DNA of 59,841 nucleotides from UBA8904 sp035448625 (GTDB lineage: Bacteria; Desulfobacterota; Syntrophia; Syntrophales; Smithellaceae): positions 1 to 59,841 of the forward strand of contig DAOTJI010000006.1 in NCBI GenBank assembly GCA_035448625.1. The letters are read 5' to 3'. Below, in pieces: positions 1-7,949 of the stretch. Made by a program: the position numbers and the translations under genes. The notes below the pieces were generated by a model that saw only the letters and a list, made by a program, of their open reading frames with translations, was not told the origin of the DNA and did no database searches. Within the stretch, counting starts at the first letter, position 1. Each line of letters opens with the position of its first letter.

Positions 1-934
1 CCGCCGCGCCGATGAGGACGTCGCCCACGCCGACTTTGCAGCCGCCGTAGCTCTGCCTATGGTAGCCGGCAAACCGCTCGACCAGCATACCGGAAAACTC
101 GGTTTCTCCGCACATGAGGACATTTTCCCAGGGAATGAAGACGTTGTCGAAGACCATCAGGGCTTCATGGCCGCCGAACCGGGCGTTGCCCACGTCGATC
201 GTACCGCCTTCCAGTTTGCGGGTGTCGCAGGATTGGCGGCCGTAGATGTAGAAGATGCCCTTCTCATCCGCCGGGCAGACGAAGGAGACGGCGTAATCCG
301 CGTCGTCCTTGCCCATGGCGACGGTGGGCATGACCAAAACCCAGTGGGAGTTGACGGCGCCGGTCTGATGGGCCTTGGCGCCCCGGACCACGATGCCCTT
401 GTCGTTTTTCTCGACGACGTGAACGTACAGGTCGGGGTCGGCCTGCTGATGGGGGGCCAATCCCCGGTCGCCTTTGACGTCGGTCATGGCGCCGTCCACC
501 GTCAGGTCTTCTTCCTGGACCATTTTCAGGAATCGGATGAAGCGTTCATGATACTTTGTGCCCAGTTTCCGGTCCATTTCATAGGTGGTGCTGTCGACGG
601 CGTTCATGGCGTCCATGCCCACGCACCGCTGAAAGCAGGAGGCGGTCTGCTGCCCTAGAAGGCGCTGCATTTTGACTTTCTTGATCAAATCGTCGGTGCT
701 TTGATGCAAATGGGTGAAACGGTTGATTTTGTTCCCGGTCAGATGGGATTTGGCGGTCATCAGGTCTTCATATTCCGGCTTCTGGGCCAAAGCATAGGTC
801 ATTTTGACGGAGTTCATGGAGGGACGGATAATGGGGTGGTCGACCCAGTTCTCCACCGGCTCCCCCATGAGGTAGATCTTGAAGTTCATCTTTCGCAAAC
901 TTTCTTCATACTGCTCGGGCGTCTTCAGGGACAT
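1..934 (-). CDS. abfD: 4-hydroxybutyryl-CoA dehydratase, partial (3' end outside window)
   Basis: Cytoplasmic FAD and [4Fe-4S] enzyme that interconverts 4-hydroxybutyryl-CoA and crotonyl-CoA, also known as vinylacetyl-CoA delta-isomerase. Reading leftward from the ATG at 934 gives 311 residues before the window edge; the family is about 490 residues, so the C-terminal third is missing. An AGGAGG at 941-946 fixes the start. SCFQRCVGMDA carries C100 and C104, and YHRQSYGGC carries H292 and C299: the four cluster ligands known from the Clostridium aminobutyricum enzyme (C99, C103, H292, C299). ERFAGYHRQSYGG and GRQSCDTRK are also family hallmarks. The nearby thiolase, crotonase and CoA-transferases fit a C4 acyl-CoA pathway. 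HpaB-type hydroxylases share the fold but lack this cysteine set. Confidence 0.95.
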   Translation of the reverse strand, partial: MSLKTPEQYEESLRKMNFKIYLMGEPVENWVDHPIIRPSMNSVKMTYALAQKPEYEDLMTAKSHLTGNKINRFTHLHQSTDDLIKKVKMQRLLGQQTASCFQRCVGMDAMNAVDSTTYEMDRKLGTKYHERFIRFLKMVQEEDLTVDGAMTDVKGDRGLAPHQQADPDLYVHVVEKNDKGIVVRGAKAHQTGAVNSHWVLVMPTVAMGKDDADYAVSFVCPADEKGIFYIYGRQSCDTRKLEGGTIDVGNARFGGHEALMVFDNVFIPWENVLMCGETEFSGMLVERFAGYHRQSYGGCKVGVGDVLIGAA

Positions 935-1045
935 TATTTTCCTCCTGGCGTTGCGGCTTTGGGTGAGCCGCCTGGTGTTTGATAATTTGTTGTATAATTT
1001 GGCCACTCCTTATGGGATGTCAACCAACGGTCGCGGTCGACAACC

Positions 1046-1104
1046 GGGAACGCTCGCGATAACCTGATCACCTAAAAGTCCCGCGAGGTCACAAGGGCGT
1101 TTCC
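1046..1104. repeat. GGAACG-type dispersed palindrome, copy A
   Basis: Outer arms GGGAACGC (1046-1053) and GCGTTTCC (1097-1104) pair with one G-U. Inner arms ACCT (1062-1065) and AGGT (1086-1089) form a second stem. The same two-stem arrangement recurs at 21905-21963 and 47923-47966. The similarity with the 21905 copy continues past the outer arm into a TTTCCT-GAGC tail. It lies between abfD and the thiolase gene. Confidence 0.6.
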
Positions 1105-1113
1105 TGCGCTTTC

Positions 1114-2295
1114 CTAGAGCATTTCAATGATAAACGCCTGGCCGGGGCCGCCGCTGGCGCAAAGCGCCGCACAGCCGAATTTCTTGCCGCGGCGTTTGAG
1201 TTCGCCCATCATGGTGACGATCAGGCGGGCGCCCGTCGCGCCGACCGGATGGCCCATGCTGATGCCGGAGCCCACGGCGTTGACGTTCTCCAGCGGAATC
1301 TTCAACTCGCGGTTGCATCCGATGACCTGAGCGGCAAAGGCTTCGTTCAATTCAAAATAATCAATGTCTTCCAGCTTCATCTTTGCAAATTTCAGAGCAT
1401 TTTTGACGGCCGGGACCACGCCCATCCCCATGATGCGGGGCTCGACGGAGCCGGGAGCGGAAGCCACCACGCGGGCGATGGGTTTCACGCCCAGTTCTTC
1501 TGCTTTTTCGGCCGCCATCATGATCAGGCAGGAGCCCGCGTCATTCAGGCCGGACGCGTTGCCGGCGGTGACCGTTCCGTCCTTTTTGAAAACGGGCTTG
1601 AGTTTGCTTAAAGACTCCATGCTGGTGTCCGCCCGGGGATGTTCGTCTCTTTCGAACAGGGCCGGCCCTTTTTTTGTTTTGATTTCCACCGGAACGATTT
1701 CATCCTTGAACCAGCCTTTTTCAATAGCCGCGCAGGCTCTCTGGTGGCTCATCAGTGCCCATTCATCCTGTTCCTGCCGGGAAATGCCGTACTGGTCGGC
1801 GATGTTGTCGGCCGTAATGCCCATGTGGTAGCCCAGAAGCGCGTCGACCAGGCCGCCGATCATCAAGCTGTCCTGGATTCTTTCGCCGTCGTTGAGGCGA
1901 TAGCCCTTGCGGGCGCCGAACAGCAGATACGGAGCGTTGCTCATGCTTTCAATGCCGACCACGGCGCCGATGTCGACTTTGCCCAGCATGATTTCCTGGG
2001 AGAGCAGCTCCGCGCCTCGCATGGAAGAACAGCATTGCTGGTGAACCGTGAAAGCAAAAGATTCTACCGGCAGCTCCGCGCCGAGCGCGATGTGACGGGC
2101 GCTGTTTCCCGGCGCCCCGGCCTGGTTGCACTGGCCCGCCACGACTTCCTGAATCAGGTTTTTATCAATGCCGGCCTTCGCAATGCCGCCTTTTAGCGCC
2201 GCGATTCCCAATTGAACGGGGCTGAATCCCGACAAAGACCCCATGTAATCTCCAATAGCCGTCCTGGCTCCGCCGACAATCACCACTTCTCTCAT
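1114..2295 (-). CDS. Acetyl-CoA C-acetyltransferase family thiolase
   Basis: Cytoplasmic thiolase of 393 residues, the usual length, which condenses two acyl-CoAs or cleaves a 3-ketoacyl-CoA. The nucleophile is C88 in HQQCCSSM, an unusual version of the common NKVCxSGMKA loop with an extra Cys next to it. NEAFAAQ, GHPVGATGAR and the C-terminal CASGGPGQ give the remaining active-site elements (Asn/His and second Cys). The ATG at 2295 is preceded by AGGTAAGG. It reads in the same direction as abfD 180 bases further on, with palindrome copy A between them, so the two may be cotranscribed. Chain-length preference cannot be told from sequence; the altered nucleophile loop suggests a substrate other than plain acetoacetyl-CoA. 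Confidence 0.9.
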   Translation of the reverse strand: MREVVIVGGARTAIGDYMGSLSGFSPVQLGIAALKGGIAKAGIDKNLIQEVVAGQCNQAGAPGNSARHIALGAELPVESFAFTVHQQCCSSMRGAELLSQEIMLGKVDIGAVVGIESMSNAPYLLFGARKGYRLNDGERIQDSLMIGGLVDALLGYHMGITADNIADQYGISRQEQDEWALMSHQRACAAIEKGWFKDEIVPVEIKTKKGPALFERDEHPRADTSMESLSKLKPVFKKDGTVTAGNASGLNDAGSCLIMMAAEKAEELGVKPIARVVASAPGSVEPRIMGMGVVPAVKNALKFAKMKLEDIDYFELNEAFAAQVIGCNRELKIPLENVNAVGSGISMGHPVGATGARLIVTMMGELKRRGKKFGCAALCASGGPGQAFIIEML

Positions 2296-2538
2296 AACCT
2301 TACCTCGCTGCTCTTTGATTGATATTGAGTTTTAAGCATGGTGCTATTGATGGACCATCGGCTACCGCTTCCCAACGCAGCCGATTGCCAAAAAACCATC
2401 ACGCTTGTTTTATTTATCGCGCCTTTATCAAGAATTATGGTGTGAGGCAAGAAAATATTAAGCCACGCGGCGCAACATGGAACCCCATCCCCGATGCAAA
2501 TTAGAGCGATGAGGGCGTTGTTCCTTTGCTCCCGAGCC

Positions 2539-2595
2539 TCAGGCGGCGGCTGAAAACATGAGCAGGGAACACAACCACCGCTTCCGGCTCTTCAT
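2539..2595 (-). CDS. Candidate 18-residue leader or micro-protein
   Basis: A strong Shine-Dalgarno (complement of 2601-2608, GAGGAGG) sits six bases before an ATG that encodes 18 residues, MKSRKRWLCSLLMFSAAA, then stops. The peptide has a basic start and a hydrophobic core ending in three alanines, so it looks like a signal peptide without a mature part, a leader peptide, or the remnant of an exported protein. No homology is recognised. The only support is the ribosome site and composition. Confidence 0.3.
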   Translation of the reverse strand: MKSRKRWLCSLLMFSAAA

Positions 2596-2647
2596 GCCTT
2601 GCCTCCTCTTTCCGACAACGGATGATAAACCGTTGAAGCGGCTTTTT

Positions 2648-2675
2648 CACCGGGGTCCCGGTGTTCTGTTTTTTT
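2648..2675 (+). terminator. Hairpin plus T-run, terminator-like
   Basis: CACCGGG (2648-2654) pairs perfectly with CCCGGTG (2657-2663) and is followed five bases later by seven T (2669-2675). No plus-strand gene is visible upstream, so it would end either an unseen small RNA or read-through transcription. Confidence 0.4.
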
Positions 2676-2723
2676 GAATTTCCGCGCGGCTTTTTATAAA
2701 AAATACGAATCGAATTTTTTTTC

Positions 2724-2741
2724 GTTGACAAACCCGTCAAC
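2724..2741. promoter_or_regulatory. Candidate operator, GTTGAC-N6-GTCAAC
   Basis: Perfect 6-6-6 inverted repeat GTTGAC/GTCAAC in an AT-rich setting between the divergent thiolase and ABC-importer operons. The geometry is that of a dimeric helix-turn-helix repressor site, and the left arm contains a TTGACA that could be a -35 box. The cognate regulator is not identifiable here. Confidence 0.35.
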
Positions 2742-3059
2742 TTATTTTAAGTGGTAAAAAACTTTTTTGCGATAGGTGCCGATTTTCGGAGTGCCGTAAC
2801 AAAGCAGCTGAAAAGCGCATGACTGTTTAGAGCCGAATCCTGGAACGAATGTTCGAGCGGTTTTGCTGAAGAGGGAACGGTTACAACTTCCGAAAGCTGT
2901 GGAGGTTTTGTGTTCGCAATCGTTTTTCCTTTAAAAAGGATTGCCGAAACTCAAATCGACCTGACCAATTCCCAAAAGGATGACCCACCGACCCACAACC
3001 CGTTACTAACCGTCAGTCATTTTCCGTTTTTTAACGCGACCCCCTATTATCTTTTCGCT

Positions 3060-3092
3060 GCCGCCGTACCGGCGATGTCCCGGTTCGGCGGC
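3060..3092 (+). promoter_or_regulatory. Long GC-rich hairpin upstream of livH
   Basis: GCCGCCG (3060-3066) pairs with CGGCGGC (3086-3092), and ACCGG (3068-3072) with CCGGT (3080-3084), separated by one T-T mismatch and a 7-base loop. No T-run follows, so this is more likely a structured leader or transcript-stabilising element than a terminator. It ends 139 bases before the livH start. Confidence 0.4.
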
Positions 3093-3231
3093 GGTTGTGT
3101 TGATGCACGGCGCGCCGGTTTCCCGATTTGGCGCCGATCGAGACGAAAGAAGTGGTTCCCGGAAAACGGGGGGACCTTCTCATAAGCGCAGCATTGAAAA
3201 AATTTCGATTTATCAAAGAGGGTGAAAAGGC

Positions 3232-4107
3232 ATGGGGACTTATATTCAAAATGTTGTCGTTTTTACTTTTGTGATGGGCTCAATTTATCTTCTGCTTGCC
3301 CTTGGTTTTTCTCTGATCTGCGGGGTGCTGCGGATTTTCCATCTTGGATACGCCTACATCTTTCCTCTCACGGTTTACGGCACATGGATGTTTATGTCGG
3401 CGCTCGGCTGGCCTCTGATCCCTTCCATTTTAGGCATGATTGCCGTTCAGTTTATTGTTTCCATCATCATTTACAAGGGCATGATTAAAAAATATATGGC
3501 AACAGAGGATGTCCTCTTGACGGCGCTGTTGCTGGTTGCCTTGATTATTGAACAGGCCGCGAATTATTTTTATCCGATTCAGGCGGGGGTTTATCTGGAA
3601 ACAACCCTGGCGGAAGGCACCTATCAGTTTGGCGACGCCATCGTGCCCAAGCAGCTGATCATCGGCTCCCTGATCGCGCTCGCGATGACCGGCGCTTTTG
3701 TTTTCTTTTTCGTCAAAACAAAAACCGGCATGGCCATCCGGGCTTTATCCCAGGATATTTATTCATCGAAAATTGTCGGCATCAATGTTGAGACGCTTTA
3801 TATGTTTACGATGATGATCGTCCTTCTGCCCGTCATCATAGGAACGCTCATTACCGCGCCGGTCTGGTCGGTTGAGCCGGGTATGGGCTGGATGTACATG
3901 GTGACCGCGATTCTGGTCGCGGTTTTAGGCGGGTTGGGTAACATTAAAGGCACGATCATCGCCAGTTTTTTAATCGGATTTGCCCACGCCATCGTCTGTT
4001 TTGTCTTCGGAGAGCCGCGCTTCATGAATTTGTCGGCGCTGATTCTCGTGATGATCATATTGGTTATTCGACCCCAAGGATTAGCAAGGAGTGAATCGCT
4101 ATGGTAG
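3232..4107 (+). CDS. livH: Branched-chain-type ABC importer permease LivH
   Basis: Inner-membrane permease, 291 residues, about eight hydrophobic segments, of the LivH half of HAAT importers. The family features are an N-terminal GSIYLLLALGFSLICG segment and a late GLGNIKGTIIASFLIG loop that contacts the ATPases. The ATG at 3232 follows AGAGGGTG. It overlaps livM by seven bases (stop TAG inside the next start region), so the two are translationally coupled. In this operon the importer is accompanied by CoA-transferases, so the cargo is more likely an organic acid than an amino acid; that is inference from context. Confidence 0.9.
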   Translation: MGTYIQNVVVFTFVMGSIYLLLALGFSLICGVLRIFHLGYAYIFPLTVYGTWMFMSALGWPLIPSILGMIAVQFIVSIIIYKGMIKKYMATEDVLLTALLLVALIIEQAANYFYPIQAGVYLETTLAEGTYQFGDAIVPKQLIIGSLIALAMTGAFVFFFVKTKTGMAIRALSQDIYSSKIVGINVETLYMFTMMIVLLPVIIGTLITAPVWSVEPGMGWMYMVTAILVAVLGGLGNIKGTIIASFLIGFAHAIVCFVFGEPRFMNLSALILVMIILVIRPQGLARSESLW

Positions 4108-5141
4108 AAATGGAATTAAAGCGGGACCGCATCGTCATCCGGTTGGGAACAAAAAAATGGGAATGGATCCTGGAGCCGCGTTACTGGCGAAACACCCTGC
4201 TCTGGGCGGCTTTCCTGATGATTGCCCCTGCGGTCGCCTATTTTTACAGCCCGGGCCTGATCAATACGATGATTTCAGCCAATATCTATGCCGCCATCGC
4301 AATGCCCCTGGCGCTGATGACCATCGGCACGGGACGGATGAACTTCGGCCCTCAATTTTACATCGGCGTGGGAGGCTATACGGCGGCGCTCTTGAGCATC
4401 GCTTACGGCTGGGGACCCTTGACCACCCTGCCTTTTGCCATCCTGATGTCCATGGTCGCGGCGCTGATCTTCAGCCCGCTGGTCATCATGGCGCGGGGGC
4501 TTTACTACGTTCTGTTGACGCTGCTCCTGCCGCTGGTTTTTCTGGAAGTGACCTTCATCTATACCGACATTTTCAAAGGCGATACGGGGCTTTTCGGCAT
4601 TGTGCCGCTTTTGGATACCGGCAACGCCAAAAACAATTTTCTGCTGATCGGCTATTTTTCCACGGCGATCATGTTTGCCTATTTGTGGTTCATCAATAAA
4701 ATCCTGAAATCCCGCTACGGGCTTTTGATGGCGTCGATCAACGATGATGAAGACGTTGCCCATTCCATCGGCATCAATATCAACAAAATCAAAATTATCG
4801 CGTTTGTCGCAGCCTCGACGCTGATCGGCATCATCGGATGGTTTTACGCACACTACTTCAGTTCGTTTGCCGGCATTACATATCTGCCGCTGACGTTTAT
4901 GCTGAAGGTTCTCTTGGTGCTGATGATCGGCGGACGCGCCCAGGTCTTCGGCTGCGTGGTCGGCGGCTATTTTGTCGCTTTCCTGGAGATGCTGATGATT
5001 CGATTCATGGGGCCGATCCAACCGCTCTTGTTCCCCATTATTCTTCTGATCCTGCTGTTTATTCTTCCGGAAGGCTTGTTCGGCCTTTATCGAAAGCGCC
5101 GTTATCGCGAATATTTGCCAACCATTCATGTGCGGAGGTAA
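4101..5141 (+). CDS. livM: Branched-chain-type ABC importer permease LivM
   Basis: Second permease of the importer, 346 residues, with a charged N-terminal arm of about 30 residues and then about ten membrane segments. The GRMNFGPQFYIGVGGYTAAL segment and the SINDDEDVAHSIGIN cytoplasmic loop (the usual AIRDNE-AAxxxGIN coupling loop) are LivM hallmarks. The start overlaps the end of livH and the gene runs to six bases before livG. The long basic C-terminal tail (LYRKRRYREYL) is probably cytoplasmic. Confidence 0.9.
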   Translation: MVEMELKRDRIVIRLGTKKWEWILEPRYWRNTLLWAAFLMIAPAVAYFYSPGLINTMISANIYAAIAMPLALMTIGTGRMNFGPQFYIGVGGYTAALLSIAYGWGPLTTLPFAILMSMVAALIFSPLVIMARGLYYVLLTLLLPLVFLEVTFIYTDIFKGDTGLFGIVPLLDTGNAKNNFLLIGYFSTAIMFAYLWFINKILKSRYGLLMASINDDEDVAHSIGININKIKIIAFVAASTLIGIIGWFYAHYFSSFAGITYLPLTFMLKVLLVLMIGGRAQVFGCVVGGYFVAFLEMLMIRFMGPIQPLLFPIILLILLFILPEGLFGLYRKRRYREYLPTIHVRR

Positions 5142-5147
5142 GAATCA

Positions 5148-5894
5148 ATGGCGCCATTAGTGAAAGTGAGCAATCTGGTCAAACGTTTCGGCGGGATCGT
5201 GGCGGTCAACGACGTATCCTTTGAAATTTATAAAGGGGAAACCCTGGGATTTATCGGCCCCAACGGCGCCGGTAAATCCACGGTGGTCAACTGCCTGACG
5301 GGTTATCTCCCTGCGACGTCCGGCAAAATTGAAATGAACGGCGTGGATATCACGCATATGAAGCCTCATCAAAGGGTGCATATGGGGCTTGCCCGCACAT
5401 ATCAGATTCCGCGTCCCTTCCCGGAACTGACGGCGTTGACCAGCGTTCTGGCCAGTTCCATTTCCGGCAAAAAAAGAATCAACCAGAGTTTTCAGGACGC
5501 CATGTATGATGCGACGCATTATCTGGAATTTGTCGGCCTCTTCAGCAAACGAAATATTCTGGCGCGCGACCTGACGTTTTACGAACTGAGAATGCTGGAA
5601 TTGGCCAGAGCCCTGGCCACCACGCCGCAGCTTCTTTTTATCGATGAAGTCATGGCCGGACTCAACCCCGGGGAAGCCAAAAACGCCATTAAGATGATTC
5701 GAAAAGCCAAAGAAGAATTCGGCATCACGGTCTTTTGGATTGAACATGTCATGGCGGTTCTGATGGAAGCGGCCGACCGGATCGTAGCGATCAACTACGG
5801 CTCTAAATTGGCGGAGGGCACGCCGGATGAGGTGGTCAATAACGATGATGTGATCGAGGCGTATCTGGGAAAAGGTTGGAGGGAATATGCTTGA
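5148..5894 (+). CDS. livG: ABC importer ATPase LivG with degenerate signature motif
   Basis: Cytoplasmic ATPase, 248 residues, energising the LivHM importer. Walker A GPNGAGKST is at 37-45, Walker B LLFIDE at 162-167 with catalytic E167, and the switch His at 200. The signature motif, normally LSGGQ or LAYGQ in LivG, reads LTFYE at 142-146, so the glycine that contacts the ATP gamma-phosphate is replaced by Tyr. The rest of the surrounding helix (LRMLELARAL) is normal, so this is substitution, not frameshift. One of the two composite ATP sites, that formed with LivF Walker A, should therefore be weakened. The last eight bases overlap livF. Confidence 0.9.
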   Translation: MAPLVKVSNLVKRFGGIVAVNDVSFEIYKGETLGFIGPNGAGKSTVVNCLTGYLPATSGKIEMNGVDITHMKPHQRVHMGLARTYQIPRPFPELTALTSVLASSISGKKRINQSFQDAMYDATHYLEFVGLFSKRNILARDLTFYELRMLELARALATTPQLLFIDEVMAGLNPGEAKNAIKMIRKAKEEFGITVFWIEHVMAVLMEAADRIVAINYGSKLAEGTPDEVVNNDDVIEAYLGKGWREYA

Positions 5895-6591
5895 AGTGAA
5901 TGAACTGAGCGCGTCTTACGGCGTCATTCCGGCACTGCACGGGGTCAGCTTCAATGTCCGGCAGTCGGAAATCGTGACCATCCTGGGGTCCAACGGTACC
6001 GGGAAAAGCACGATTCTGAACGTCATTCAGGGGATGATGACCGGCACCAGCGGCCGGATTATTTTTCGCGACGAAGCCATTCACGGCCTGCCGTCGCACA
6101 AAATTGTCGATCGCGGCATTGTACAGGTCCCGGAAGGCATGAAAAGTTTTCCTTTTATGACCGTCAAGGAAAATTTGATGCTGGGGGCTTACCGGAAAAC
6201 GTCCTGGGCTAAAAGAAAACAGACGATTCAATATGTTTACAGCCTGTTTCCCATTTTGAAGGAAAGGTCCAATATGTCCGCGCGACTGCTCTCCGGCGGC
6301 GAGCAGCAGATGCTGAAGATCGGACGGGGGCTGATGGCCAACCCGCATCTTTTGATGGTGGATGAACCGTCCATTGGTCTGGCGCCGCGTATTGTGGACG
6401 AGGTCTATGAAACGCTGGGAAAACTGCGCGAGTCCGGATTAACCATTTTGCTGACCGAACAAAACGCGCTCAGAGCCCTCCAGATCGCCGATCGCGGCTA
6501 TATCATTCAAGAAGGAAGAATCGTTCTGGAGGGAAGATCGGCTGAGTTGATGAAGAACAATCTGGTGAAAAAGGCATATTTAGGGAGATAG
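5887..6591 (+). CDS. livF: ABC importer ATPase LivF
   Basis: Second ATPase of the importer, 234 residues. Walker A GSNGTGKST (34-42), signature LSGGE (135-139) and Walker B LLMVDE ending in E160 are all intact, unlike in LivG. The Q-loop region VPEGMKSFPFMTV and the C-terminal LVKKAYLG tail are typical for LivF. It starts inside the end of livG and stops two bases before the first CoA-transferase subunit, so all belong to one transcript. Confidence 0.93.
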   Translation: MLEVNELSASYGVIPALHGVSFNVRQSEIVTILGSNGTGKSTILNVIQGMMTGTSGRIIFRDEAIHGLPSHKIVDRGIVQVPEGMKSFPFMTVKENLMLGAYRKTSWAKRKQTIQYVYSLFPILKERSNMSARLLSGGEQQMLKIGRGLMANPHLLMVDEPSIGLAPRIVDEVYETLGKLRESGLTILLTEQNALRALQIADRGYIIQEGRIVLEGRSAELMKNNLVKKAYLGR

Positions 6592-6593
6592 CA

Positions 6594-7949
6594 ATGGAAG
6601 ATTATTTTTCTTATACCGCAAAACTTTTCAATCCTGAAGAGGCAAGCCAAAAGCCCGAAGCGCTCAAAGGCATCCGGGTGATGGATTTTTCTCACGTCAT
6701 TTTCGGACCGATTGCCGCGAGACTGCTGGCGGATTACGGCGCGGAAGTGATTAAACTGGAGCTGCCTTTTTACGGCGATCTCTGGCGTCCGGCGACATAC
6801 TGGGGCAAATACTGGAAGCACTCGAATCCGATCTGGCACAATATCACCAAGAACAAGTATTTTCTCTCGGTGAACCTGCAGCTGAAAGAGTCCAAGGAAC
6901 TGATTTATAAAATGGCCGAAAACGCGGACGTGGTCATTGAAAACTTCGCGCCCGGCACGGCGGACGCGTGGGGCATCGGCTATGAAAAGATATCCAAGAT
7001 CAACCCCAATATTATATTTCTCAGCTGTTCGACGTACGGTCAGTTCGGCCCGATGCGCTATTTTCCGGGTTGGGATCTCCTGGCCCAGGGCGCCAGCGGC
7101 GTGTTGACCTTAAACGGCTATCCGGATACGGATATTTATTACAAGCTGCCGGATTATGTCGGGGATTTCGTTCCGGGAAACTTTGCCGCGCTGGCTGTCC
7201 TGATGGCGCTGTACTACCGGAAGAAAACCGGCAAAGGGCAGTATATTGATATGGCGCAAACGGAAGGGCTGATGCGCATGCTTTTTAATTATACGTATCA
7301 TTCCGTGACGAAGGGCGCCATCGGTCGAACCGGCAACACCGATCCCACGATGGTGCCGGCGTCCATCTTTAAAACAGGCGATGAAAAATTTCTGGCCCTG
7401 GCCTGCGCGACGGCGGATCAGTTCAAAAACTTTGCCGAGGCCATGGGAAAGCCGGAGTTGGCCTCCGATCCGCGTTTTGCCGGCACGCTGGAAAGATTGA
7501 AACCGGAGAACGCCAAAGCGCTGACTGCCCTGGCGGTCGATTGGGTCCGGTCGAAATCCTGCGCCGATATCGTCAAGCTGGCCGATGCAAGCGGATTTCC
7601 CGCGGCGGAAGTGGCGGATGATTACATGATTGCCAATGAAGAATGGCGGCGCAAACGGGGAAGCGTGGTGCTTTTCAAGGACGATATTTACGGCAACCTG
7701 GCCATTGCCGGTCCGTCCGCAATGTTGAGCGGGACGCCGTCGCGCACCAAGTGGCTGGCGCGGCCGCTCGGTTATCATAACCGCCTCGTGCTCAAGAAGT
7801 TTCTGGGGTTGAGTGAATCGGATATTGAGAAATTGGAGAAGAAAAAAGTCATCGGAACCTTTGACGACAGGCCGGGATTGAAACCGCCTGTTTATTACAA
7901 CCTGAGCGAAGACCCCATTTACAATTACGGAAAAGAGGTTAAGAAATGA
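6594..7949 (+). CDS. Type III (CaiB/BaiF) CoA-transferase, catalytic subunit
   Basis: Cytoplasmic transferase of 451 residues that would move CoA from an acyl-CoA donor to a free acid through an enzyme-aspartyl anhydride. The N-terminal GIRVMDFSHVIFGPIAARLL and GAEVIKLE strands and the late GKGQYIDMAQTEG are family markers. The catalytic Asp of the family falls at D191 in YVGDFVPGN. The start ATG is two bases after livF and the end overlaps the next gene by four bases. The tight pairing with a second member that lacks this Asp suggests a heteromeric enzyme, as known for BbsEF succinyl-CoA:benzylsuccinate CoA-transferase. Its substrate is presumably the acid brought in by the importer (inference). 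Confidence 0.88.
   Translation: MEDYFSYTAKLFNPEEASQKPEALKGIRVMDFSHVIFGPIAARLLADYGAEVIKLELPFYGDLWRPATYWGKYWKHSNPIWHNITKNKYFLSVNLQLKESKELIYKMAENADVVIENFAPGTADAWGIGYEKISKINPNIIFLSCSTYGQFGPMRYFPGWDLLAQGASGVLTLNGYPDTDIYYKLPDYVGDFVPGNFAALAVLMALYYRKKTGKGQYIDMAQTEGLMRMLFNYTYHSVTKGAIGRTGNTDPTMVPASIFKTGDEKFLALACATADQFKNFAEAMGKPELASDPRFAGTLERLKPENAKALTALAVDWVRSKSCADIVKLADASGFPAAEVADDYMIANEEWRRKRGSVVLFKDDIYGNLAIAGPSAMLSGTPSRTKWLARPLGYHNRLVLKKFLGLSESDIEKLEKKKVIGTFDDRPGLKPPVYYNLSEDPIYNYGKEVKK

Larger units (their letters stand above)
2296..3231. other. Non-coding stretch between the thiolase and the ABC operon
   Basis: About 936 bases with no convincing long gene. It is locally AT-rich (2690-2770). It holds a possible 18-codon ORF on the minus strand (2539-2595), a CACCGGG/CCCGGTG hairpin followed by seven T (2648-2675), a GTTGAC-N6-GTCAAC palindrome (2724-2741) and a long GC-rich hairpin (3060-3092). 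The divergent layout (thiolase minus, livH plus) means promoters for both flanking operons should lie here. No good -35/-10 pair stands out for livH. Confidence 0.6.

Noticed and set aside
2910..3185. 91-codon frame in the livH upstream region
   Set aside because: No ribosome site, no family, and it runs through the GC-rich hairpin; probably chance.
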